DNA from: CAJXUU01 sp963975265
Lineage (GTDB): Bacteria > Bacteroidota > Bacteroidia > Chitinophagales > Saprospiraceae
Assembly: GCA_963975265.1 (NCBI GenBank)
Contig: CAXBGT010000147.1
Span: forward strand, 1-14,559
Direction of reading: 5' to 3'
DNA length: 14,559 nt
This document shows positions 7,133-13,625 of the stretch, piece by piece. A model generated the notes under the pieces. It was not told the origin of the DNA. It ran no database searches and saw only the letters and a list, made by a program, of their open reading frames with translations. The position numbers were made by a program, and so were the translations under genes. Each line of letters starts with the position of its first letter. The first letter of the stretch is position 1.

Positions 7133-8280
7133 TGCATACTTCACAATTATTCTTAAGTAGATCCGCTTTAAGACACAACATCGAATTTATCAGACAGATT
7201 ATAGGTAAGGATACTTGTTTGTCATCTGTTGTGAAAGGGAATGCCTATGGACATGGTATTGAGGAGTTCGTTCCGTTGGTAAAGGAATGTGGTGGAAATC
7301 ATTTCTCCGTATTTAGCGTAGATGAAGCGCTAAGAGTACGTACGACTCTTAATGATGAAACCCCCATTATGATAATGGGTATGCTCGATAGTGACCAAAT
7401 GGAATGGGTGATTGAGAACGGAATTTCATTTTTTGTTTTTGAACTGGACAGATTAGAGAAAGCGGTAAGCATTGCTCAAAAATTAAATAGACCTGCCAAG
7501 GTTCATATTGAGGTTGAGACGGGTATGAATCGTACAGGATTCTCCAGTAAAGAATTTCCAAATATCTTAAAGTATATAAAAAATGAAGCTAAACACCTTA
7601 TCATAAAAGGATTGTGTACTCACTACGCAGGTGCCGAAAGTATTGCTAATCATCATCGAGTTAAAAAGCAAGAACGCAAGTATAGTCGCGCCTATAAAAA
7701 GATGGTAGATTTTGGAGTCATACCTGAAATAAAGCATACCGCATGTTCGGCTGCTACGATGCGGTATCCTAATACAAGAATGGACTTAGTTCGTATTGGT
7801 ATTCTTCAGTATGGCTTTTTCCCGAGTAATGAAATTCTAATTCATTATCTAACAAGGCACAAAGTGTACAACTATCCGCTCAAAAGAGTAATTACTTGGA
7901 AAAGTAAAGTAATGAGTGTTAAGTTAGTAAAAACGGGTGATTTCATAGGGTATGGTACATCTTATCTTGCCAATACTGCTATGAAAATAGCTACTGTTCC
8001 AGTCGGATATAGTCACGGGTTTAGCCGTGCAGTAGGCAATCAAGGAAGAGTACTGATTCAAGGAAAAAGAGTTAGCATAGTTGGTACTGTTAATATGAAT
8101 ATGATGTGTATTGACGTGACTAATTTGGAGGGTATAAAAAAAGGTGATGAAGTCGTCATTATTGGGAAGCAGGGTGATTTGGAAATTTCAGTAGGTTCCT
8201 TTAGTGATTTTACCAATCAATTAAATTATGAACTCCTAACTAGGCTGCCATCCAATATTCCTCGGAAGATTATTGATTAA
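7129..8280 (+). CDS. alr: Alanine racemase (PLP fold type III)
   Basis: A 383-residue protein of normal Alr length. The N-terminal TIM barrel carries the PLP lysine K36 in VVKGNAYGHG, with Y40 in the same motif. Other barrel motifs are VHIEVETGMNRTGF and the phosphate-binding region around MDLVRIGILQYGFFP. The C-terminal beta domain has the catalytic tyrosine Y294 in PVGYSHGFSRAV, then VSIVGTVNMNMMCIDVT and GDEVVIIG, all standard for Alr. It interconverts L- and D-alanine. The start is ATG 7129, overlapping the amidohydrolase stop; a second in-frame ATG follows at 7132. Many Bacteroidota make cell-wall D-alanine with a MurF-Alr fusion, so a separate alr in a transporter/deacylase operon suggests a catabolic or salvage role (inference). 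It is the last gene of the operon. Confidence 0.94.
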   Translation: MMHTSQLFLSRSALRHNIEFIRQIIGKDTCLSSVVKGNAYGHGIEEFVPLVKECGGNHFSVFSVDEALRVRTTLNDETPIMIMGMLDSDQMEWVIENGISFFVFELDRLEKAVSIAQKLNRPAKVHIEVETGMNRTGFSSKEFPNILKYIKNEAKHLIIKGLCTHYAGAESIANHHRVKKQERKYSRAYKKMVDFGVIPEIKHTACSAATMRYPNTRMDLVRIGILQYGFFPSNEILIHYLTRHKVYNYPLKRVITWKSKVMSVKLVKTGDFIGYGTSYLANTAMKIATVPVGYSHGFSRAVGNQGRVLIQGKRVSIVGTVNMNMMCIDVTNLEGIKKGDEVVIIGKQGDLEISVGSFSDFTNQLNYELLTRLPSNIPRKIID

Positions 8281-8695
8281 ATAGATGGGTAGTCATATGA
8301 ATTTGAATAGGAGAATTATCCTAGTTTCTTCGACGAAAGTTTAAACTCGATCAAAACTAGGAATTGTGCTTAAGATAAATTAATGCTACAGTGTGAAAAT
8401 AGCATAAGTCAAAAGGTAATTATTATTTATAGAAATATTTTCAAGAACAACTAGTGCTAGGGATTCGCTCTTAAGACGTTGTTGCCCTGACTTTCATATG
8501 TGAAATGGTATGTTGATATTCGCCCTAGCTTTTTTCTCTAGTAAGACTGAATATTGACATATATAGAGAAGTAGAAGGATAACTGATGAATAGTAGTAGA
8601 TGTACGAGATATAGAGGTAACTTGATACTTGACACAATCTTTTTGCTGCATGCGTAAAGACTTTACTCAACTGAACAGATAACTAGACAACGCGA
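8281..8695. other. 415-base intergenic region between alr and the AraC regulator
   Basis: No gene is supported here on either strand. An inverted repeat follows alr: CCTAGTTT (8320-8327) against AAACTAGG (8354-8361), 26-base loop containing the palindrome GTTTAAAC; it may be a terminator or operator although no T-run follows. Farther on, CTAGGG near 8456 and CCCTAG near 8523 can pair at long range. A TTGACA near 8628 and TAAAGA near 8654 could form a promoter for the regulator, but this match is weak. No copy of the conserved 92-bp element precedes the regulator gene. Confidence 0.4.
8320..8361. repeat. Inverted repeat downstream of alr
   Basis: Eight-base perfect arms CCTAGTTT (8320-8327) and AAACTAGG (8354-8361), starting 40 bases after the alr stop. 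The 26-base loop holds a second small TTTC/GAAA pairing and the palindrome GTTTAAAC. Candidate transcript-end structure; it lacks the T-run of an intrinsic terminator. Confidence 0.35.
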
Positions 8696-9256
8696 ATGAA
8701 GATTTATATACAAAATATGGTTTGTCTCTGCTGCGTAAAAGTGGTCCAGATGGAATTGAGTAAATTGGGTCTACTGTACACAAGTCTAGAATTGGGGGAA
8801 GTACACTTAGCGAAACCAATTACGAAAAAACAGAGAAGAAAACTCAAAAAGAGTCTTCATGAGTATGGGCTTGAGCTCATGAAAGGCAAAAAGGCAATAT
8901 TGGTAGAGAAAATCGTCAGTATAATTGTTGATATGATTCATCAAACGGAGGAAATGCCTGAAATGAATTTTTCTGTGTTTCTGACAAATGAATTAAACAG
9001 AGATTATCACGCCTTATCTACATTATTTTCTAAAACGAAGGGAATCACGATAGAACATTTTATCATTCTTCACAAGATTGAAAGAGTGAAGGAACTTATC
9101 ATGTACGACGAACTAAGTCTTACCGAGATATCCTATAAGATGCATTATAGCAGTGTGGCACATTTGTCCAATCAATTTAAAAAAGTGACGGGTCTTACTC
9201 CTACATTCTTCAAAAATATCAAAAAAAAGAAACGTAAGCTTTTAGAGAATCTTTAG
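8696..9256 (+). CDS. AraC-family transcriptional regulator with an HMA-like MxCxxC N-terminus
   Basis: A 186-residue regulator. Residues 1-~70 resemble a small HMA/CopZ-like ferredoxin fold: beta-strand MKIYIQN, then M8-V-C10-L-C12-C13, which fits the metal-binding MxCxxC motif, then a helix and LGEVHLAKPITKKQR. Residues ~85-186 are the AraC double helix-turn-helix: ALSTLFSKTKGITIEHFIIL is followed by KIERVKELI, LSLTEISYKMHYSSVAHLSN and QFKKVTGLTPTFFKN, the second-HTH signature. It probably senses a thiol-binding ligand such as Cu(I) or another soft metal, or a redox change, but this is inferred. It lies 114 bases upstream of the triple-BON gene with the conserved element between, making it the best candidate to bind that element. 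A decayed copy lies at 1391-1638. Confidence 0.9.
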   Translation: MKIYIQNMVCLCCVKVVQMELSKLGLLYTSLELGEVHLAKPITKKQRRKLKKSLHEYGLELMKGKKAILVEKIVSIIVDMIHQTEEMPEMNFSVFLTNELNRDYHALSTLFSKTKGITIEHFIILHKIERVKELIMYDELSLTEISYKMHYSSVAHLSNQFKKVTGLTPTFFKNIKKKKRKLLENL

Positions 9257-9268
9257 TATCCTGCGTCA

Positions 9269-9360
9269 AATCATGTAATTCTAATACCTAATTGTGTAAC
9301 AACATCAATGATTAAACGCTCATCTTTGTAATGTAATAGAAATCAATCTATTACGCAAAA
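9269..9360 (+). promoter_or_regulatory. Conserved non-coding element, copy B (upstream of triple-BON gene)
   Basis: Reference copy of the three-copy element. TGTAA occurs at element positions 6-10, 27-31, 59-63 and 64-68. The first three are 21 and 32 bases apart, about two and three helical turns, so they face the same side of the DNA. This is the arrangement expected of direct half-sites for an AraC-type protein. CATCTTTG (element 53-60) resembles the Bacteroidota -7 box TAnnTTTG and ends 43 bases before the ATG at 9371. It begins 12 bases after the AraC gene stop. Confidence 0.75.
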
Positions 9361-9370
9361 TTATCTCAAG

Positions 9371-10024
9371 ATGAAAAGTAATTCAGATTTACAGAAAGAT
9401 GTGCAAAATGCTATCAGATGGGAATCAACTCTGTATGCTGAACAGATAGGTGTCACTGCTAAGAGTGGGGTTATTACTTTATCTGGAACTGTAGATAGCT
9501 ATTCAAAAAAGATCAATGCTTATAATGCATCGAAGAATGTGAAAGGAGTAAAAGCGGTAGCACAAGAGATTACAATTTGTTATGGTAATGCTTTAAAAAG
9601 AAGTGATACAGAAATTGCTACAAATATACTGGAAGCATGGGAGAATAATTTTTACGTGCCTAAATATGGAATTGATGTAGAGGTAGATGATGGTTGGGTG
9701 AAATTACAAGGCAATGTATCTTATAAATCTCAGGAAGAAGAAACTCAGAAATCGATAGAGCAAATAATTGGAGTAAGAGGACTCACCAATTTGATAAAAA
9801 TCAAATCGAAGCCAAATGATGTGTTGGAGAAGAAGTCAGTGCAGGATGCACTAAGTCGTAACTGGTCCATAAACCCTAAAAATGTAAAAGTAGAAGTCGA
9901 TCATAGTAATGTGAAGCTTACTGGAATAGTATATTCTCTCTATCAAAAGGAGGAAGCGGAAAGACTGGCATGGAATGCTCCGGGCGTAAGTTCGGTTGAG
10001 AACGAGCTTGCAGTAATTCAGTAA
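9371..10024 (+). CDS. Triple BON-domain stress protein
   Basis: A 217-residue protein made of three consecutive BON repeats, roughly residues 3-70, 78-145 and 148-216. Each shows the repeat pattern of a helix with W, I.V....G...L.G.V, and a closing A....GV..V.N/QEI: VTAKSGVITLSGTV; VEVDDGWVKLQGNV; VEVDHSNVKLTGIV. BON domains bind phospholipid or act in envelope and osmotic-shock tolerance (OsmY-like). OsmY is exported, but no signal peptide is visible here, so this form is predicted cytoplasmic or membrane-peripheral. It follows conserved element copy B and precedes a small His/Ala-rich protein by 11 bases, probably in one transcript. A frameshifted copy lies at 1753-2200. Confidence 0.93.
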   Translation: MKSNSDLQKDVQNAIRWESTLYAEQIGVTAKSGVITLSGTVDSYSKKINAYNASKNVKGVKAVAQEITICYGNALKRSDTEIATNILEAWENNFYVPKYGIDVEVDDGWVKLQGNVSYKSQEEETQKSIEQIIGVRGLTNLIKIKSKPNDVLEKKSVQDALSRNWSINPKNVKVEVDHSNVKLTGIVYSLYQKEEAERLAWNAPGVSSVENELAVIQ

Positions 10025-10035
10025 TATTCACGTAT

Positions 10036-10358
<323 letters not shown>

Positions 10359-10411
10359 GCCAACCTCTTATAAATGGGAGGGTGCTAGTAATATTATAAA
10401 TACTTATTCAA

Positions 10412-10624
10412 ATGGAATCACGAAGTGAAATTAATAGCAAAATCATGTTAATAACATTACAGATTCATGAAAAATTTCCAGAACTGACTAAGTACTTGGA
10501 CGAGACACAAGAGCATTTCTCTTGTAACGACCACAAGGGGATAAAAAACAAAGACCTAAAAGACTATTTAGAGTCTCTGCTTGCTCTTTTAGATACTTAT
10601 TCAAAAAAAGCATTGGAACCCTAA
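10412..10624 (+). CDS. Small hypothetical helical protein
   Basis: A 70-residue acidic-to-neutral soluble protein, predicted mostly helical: residues ~5-32 (INSKIMLITLQIHEKFPELT) and ~46-68 (DLKDYLESLLALLDTYSKKAL) form two amphipathic helices around a short polar linker with one cysteine (HFSCNDHKG). Small proteins of this form occur in stress-gene groups of Bacteroidota; function is not known to me. It lies 54 bases after the GTTA repeat and 75 bases before the next gene in the same direction. Coding is supported by the uninterrupted frame, protein-like composition and position between two well-supported genes. Confidence 0.75.
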   Translation: MESRSEINSKIMLITLQIHEKFPELTKYLDETQEHFSCNDHKGIKNKDLKDYLESLLALLDTYSKKALEP

Positions 10625-10699
10625 CCAACTAAAATAAAGAGAAACAATACAATTTGATATTGGAAAAATCCAAAATCACTAAAACTAATAAAGCAAAGT

Positions 10700-11098
10700 A
10701 TGAAATTAAAAAGAAATCTAGGTATTTGGTTGGATCACTCAAATGCACATTTGATGGAGATCAATACTAAAAAGGATAAGCGCACCATCAAATCTAACTT
10801 TTCTTCTGAAATAAAAGAAGAGGCATTAAATCGGAGTGAAGATATCATGCACAACAAAGAACAGCAAATGCATGAAGCATATTACAAACATATAGGCAAA
10901 GCTATATTAAATTATGACCATGTGCTTTTATTTGGACCAACAAAAGCCAAAGTAGAGTTGCATAACTACCTAAGAAAAGATTGTCATTATGAGGATATAA
11001 TAATTGACACTATACCCGCAGATAATATGACTCTTAATGAATTACATGCCTTCGTAGACAATCATTTTTTTTATTATAAATATCAACGGCAATCCTAA
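10700..11098 (+). CDS. Conserved hypothetical protein, possibly eRF1-domain-like (baeRF type)
   Basis: A 132-residue soluble protein. The N-terminus NLGIWLDHSNAHLMEI is an alternating strand pattern. A charged helix with SEDIMHNKEQQMHEAYYKHI follows, then NYDHVLLFGPTKAKVELHNYL and a C-terminal segment (DTIPADNMTLNELHAFVDNHF). The arrangement of a strand, a FGPTxAKxEL turn-helix and a terminal helix recalls the short bacterial relatives of archaeo-eukaryotic release factor domains that are linked to ribosome rescue or hibernation. That assignment rests on remembered pattern only. It lies among stress genes (BON, Usp, HPF), which fits a ribosome-related stress role. No membrane segment or signal peptide. 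Confidence 0.85.
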   Translation: MKLKRNLGIWLDHSNAHLMEINTKKDKRTIKSNFSSEIKEEALNRSEDIMHNKEQQMHEAYYKHIGKAILNYDHVLLFGPTKAKVELHNYLRKDCHYEDIIIDTIPADNMTLNELHAFVDNHFFYYKYQRQS

Positions 11099-11390
11099 TG
11101 CAATAGTTTGTTTCTGACTTTTCTAAAAAATATATAAGTATGATTTATTATGAAACTTACAGCTTTACTGGGATGCACAAACTATCGTGGATCATATAGA
11201 TAAAAATGATCTGATCTTGTTTGATTAAAATACTCCAGAGTTAGATGAATTTCGAATTCTCGAAAGAATCAGCATTAATCCTAAGCTCATGCTTTGTTTA
11301 GTCATGTGTCTAACTTCTCACAGTTGAAAATGGAATCGTCATCCAACTATCAAAAGCAATCCGTTTCTAACAATCACAATATATTCTAAA
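11099..11390. other. 292-base gap with a possible decayed short reading frame
   Basis: No intact gene. One + frame from 11154 to 11327 is protein-like on both sides of a single TAA at 11226-11228: YWDAQTIVDHIDKNDLILFD before it and NTPELDEFRILERISINPKL after it. This could be a pseudogene remnant, or chance openness in one frame. I do not recognise the family. The last ~60 bases are A/T-rich and presumably hold the promoter and leader of the universal stress gene. Confidence 0.3.
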
Positions 11391-12239
11391 ATGAAAAAAA
11401 TCTTAATTCCAACTGACTTTTCTGACAATGCTGCAGATGCATTAGACTATGCACTACACCTTGCTAAAGGTCAAAATGTACGTTTATATATCTTGAATGT
11501 CGTGCAGTCCATCGTAGTCCCCGTTCAAGTTCCTGTGGGTACATCTGGGATAATGAAACTACACTTAGATGACGCTTGGGCTGCAATGGAGGCTATCGAA
11601 GCACTTTGCAAGCAGTTTTATGGAGATAATGACGATTCTGAGGTGAGAGTGACTACAGATGTCCATTTAGGAAATGTAGCTCAGCAAATAAAAGCAGTGG
11701 CAAAAAAGGAAAAGATAGATATTGTCATCATGGGTACACAAGGTAAAAATCATGGAGTCGGGGATAAGCTAGTGGGTACAATATCTACTTCTATTCTAAA
11801 TGATGCACCGTGCCCAGTCATTTTGGTGCCACAAGGGTACGAATTCAAAACCATAGATAATCTAATATTCGCTACTAAACTAAATCATAAAGCCCCCTAT
11901 GAGCTGTGGAGGGCAATAGAAGTAATCAAGCCACATGTAGCAAGAGTGAGATGTGTATATGTAACTAAGGAATCAGAGACAGTTAATAAAAATGAACTAG
12001 ATCAATTTGCCAGATATATGGTGGAAAATTCTCCGTCTGAACAAACGATATTCAACGTTGAAGAATCAAATAACATAGATCATACTTTATCACAATATGC
12101 GGAGAACTACGACGCAGAGATGACAATTATGTGTAGAAGCAAAAAATCATTTTGGGAGCGTCTATTTACCATACGGCATACTCAGAAAATGGCCACATTG
12201 ATCCATGTTCCTCTAATGATTCTCAATAATAAGTGGTAA
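11391..12239 (+). CDS. Universal stress protein with two Usp domains
   Basis: A 282-residue cytoplasmic tandem Usp, the common Bacteroidota form. Domain 1 (residues 1-~147) opens with KKILIPTDFSDNAADALDYAL and ends with CPVILVP. Its nucleotide loop, GTQG at 115-118 and GT after KNHGVGDKLV, has ten residues between the second and third glycines where G-2X-G-9X-G(S/T) expects nine. Domain 2 (~150-282) keeps the fold (NLIFATKLNHK at the start, HVPLMIL at the end) but has lost the glycine loop (CRSKKSFWERLFTIRHTQ), so it probably does not bind ATP. Usp proteins are induced by starvation and other stress. It lies between the eRF1-like gene and HPF, with separate upstream regions on both sides. Confidence 0.94.
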   Translation: MKKILIPTDFSDNAADALDYALHLAKGQNVRLYILNVVQSIVVPVQVPVGTSGIMKLHLDDAWAAMEAIEALCKQFYGDNDDSEVRVTTDVHLGNVAQQIKAVAKKEKIDIVIMGTQGKNHGVGDKLVGTISTSILNDAPCPVILVPQGYEFKTIDNLIFATKLNHKAPYELWRAIEVIKPHVARVRCVYVTKESETVNKNELDQFARYMVENSPSEQTIFNVEESNNIDHTLSQYAENYDAEMTIMCRSKKSFWERLFTIRHTQKMATLIHVPLMILNNKW

Positions 12240-12449
12240 TTGAAGAAAGAAGTTTACTTCAGGCATCTGCTGTGGATGCTTATACGCGCATACCCGTGAT
12301 ATTGTTTTAGATGCAGATGTCAGTTTGAGCCAGCATGGAATTTAGGGTTTAAGATGGTATGGAGAGCCATAAGGATTTACTTCTTTTTACATCAAAGCTG
12401 ATGGCCTTGAGCACCTGAGATCTACTTTTTTTAGCAAGGTATATTAGTT
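12240..12449. other. Intergenic stretch with a possible decayed gene
   Basis: No intact gene. A + frame from about 12243 to 12440 is protein-like with two internal stops: HTRDIVLDADVSLSQHGI, TAG, GLRWYGEP, TAA, GFTSFYIKADGLEHLRSTFF. This could be another dead gene upstream of element copy C, in the same place as the AraC gene or relic is upstream of copies B and A, but its residues do not match AraC and I cannot assign it. A small stem, GAAGT-ttACTTC near 12249, is next to the Usp stop. Confidence 0.3.
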
Positions 12450-12535
12450 AATCATGTAACTCTAATGTCTAATTGTATAACAGCACTGAATATTAAGTAT
12501 GCACCTTTGTAATGAAATAGTAATCAATATATTAG
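12450..12535 (+). promoter_or_regulatory. Conserved non-coding element, copy C (upstream of HPF gene)
   Basis: Third copy, ungapped against copy B over 85 bases with 66 identities by hand count. The blocks AATCATGTAACTCTAAT, TAATTGTATAAC and CTTTGTAATGAAATAG are retained; similarity ends at ATTAG. The second TGTAA is changed to TATAA and the fourth to TGAAA. The CACCTTTG box lies 123 bases upstream of the HPF ATG, against 43 bases for the other two, so either the leader is longer or an extra segment (12536-12631) has been inserted. Confidence 0.7.
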
Positions 12536-12631
12536 GTGGGTCGTACACTAGTCGTTCTATAGGTCAGGAATACAGTGTGATGATAAATAGATATAAATTT
12601 CATTATAACAACAGTTAGGAAAAAAGAAAAT

Positions 12632-12946
12632 ATGATAATACAAATAAATACAGATAAGACCTTAAATGGAGATCATCAGATGCAAGAATACTTTACTTTT
12701 CAAATAGAAGAGGCTTTACAAAGATATTCGTCTCATATCTCTAGAATAGAGGTGCATATGAAAGACGAAAACGGAAAAAAGGAAGGCATAGATGATATGT
12801 CTTGTAGGCTGGAAGCTAGAATAAATGGCAGGCAACCGATCGCCATATCTAATCAGGCGGATAGCATGGAACTAGCTTTATTAGGTGCCATAGTTAAGAT
12901 AAAGACTGCATTAAAAACAACTCTTGGCCGAATTCAACATCACTAA
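12632..12946 (+). CDS. HPF/RaiA-family ribosome-associated hibernation factor
   Basis: A 104-residue short-form protein with the HPF/RaiA beta-alpha-beta-beta-beta-alpha pattern: strand MIIQINTDKTL, helix EYFTFQIEEALQRYSSH, strand ISRIEVHMKDENG, strand DMSCRLEARINGRQPIAISN, and a long C-terminal helix ADSMELALLGAIVKIKTALKTTLGRI. The family binds the 30S decoding region and inactivates or protects ribosomes in stationary phase. This is the variant found in Bacteroidota stress clusters and lacks the long-form C-terminal dimerisation domain. It is preceded by the conserved element (copy C), which ties it to the BON genes. ATG at 12632 follows an A-rich leader. Confidence 0.9.
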   Translation: MIIQINTDKTLNGDHQMQEYFTFQIEEALQRYSSHISRIEVHMKDENGKKEGIDDMSCRLEARINGRQPIAISNQADSMELALLGAIVKIKTALKTTLGRIQHH

Positions 12947-13183
12947 GTCCTCAAATTTGTAAAGTCAAAAGACGAGACCACTAAAATACCATTCGTTTTT
13001 ATTACGTTGAGTAGCCAGGAGGAAGAAATTTAAAAGGGGAGCTTGCTGCTGCAGGTTCTTTTTGCCCAAACGTTTTGAGGCAGAAGTATTGTTCGAAACT
13101 ATAAGATGGTTATTGGTGTCATAAATAAAAGAGCACATAAATCTCAACCCATATTTTGTAAATAGAAAAGAAAAATATATTAG

Positions 13184-13624
13184 ATGATAACAGCAAAAGT
13201 ATATGACGAAATATTCAAACCAAATGAATCACAAAAGACAGAAATTGTAAATTTTCTCTTCGAACATTTGCAAGAATATGGAGATCCCAAAAGTGATATT
13301 CTAAAAGCAATAGACTATTCAGTCAAGGAATTTACCTCTTTTGGTGGGTCCACAATAGTAGTAATGAAAGACAATATCATGGTAGGGGCGACTGTAGTTA
13401 ACAGTACTGGAATGGGAGGATATATTCCTGAAAACATTCTAGTTTACATAGCTACTCATCGTGATCATAGAGGAAGTGGCTATGGTAAAACGTTGATTCA
13501 GAATATAATCGATAATACCGAGGGGGATATAGCCTTGCATGTAGAAGCAAATAATCCTGCAGTAAAATTATATGAAAATTTTGGATTTACAAATCCATAT
13601 TTGGAAATGAGACTTAACAAATAG
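13184..13624 (+). CDS. GNAT-family N-acetyltransferase
   Basis: A 146-residue acetyl-CoA-dependent acetyltransferase of usual GNAT size. Strands at ~57-70 (STIVVMKDNIMVGATVVNS) lead into strand 4 (NILVYIATH) and motif A with the CoA pyrophosphate loop HRDHRGSGYGKTLIQNII (R-x-x-G-x-G). Motif B follows: IALHVEANNPAVKLYENFGF, with the Asn and Tyr positions normal for the family. The acceptor substrate cannot be read from sequence. It ends one base before the ATG of a PLP-dependent racemase, so the pair is almost certainly co-transcribed; an amino acid or its derivative is the natural guess for the acceptor. The 237-base region upstream (12947-13183) shows no gene I can support. Confidence 0.92.
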   Translation: MITAKVYDEIFKPNESQKTEIVNFLFEHLQEYGDPKSDILKAIDYSVKEFTSFGGSTIVVMKDNIMVGATVVNSTGMGGYIPENILVYIATHRDHRGSGYGKTLIQNIIDNTEGDIALHVEANNPAVKLYENFGFTNPYLEMRLNK

Positions 13625-13625
13625 A

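Noticed and set aside
12965..13147. 60-residue - strand frame in the HPF-GNAT gap
   Set aside because: No motif, low-complexity composition and opposite to all other genes; likely chance.
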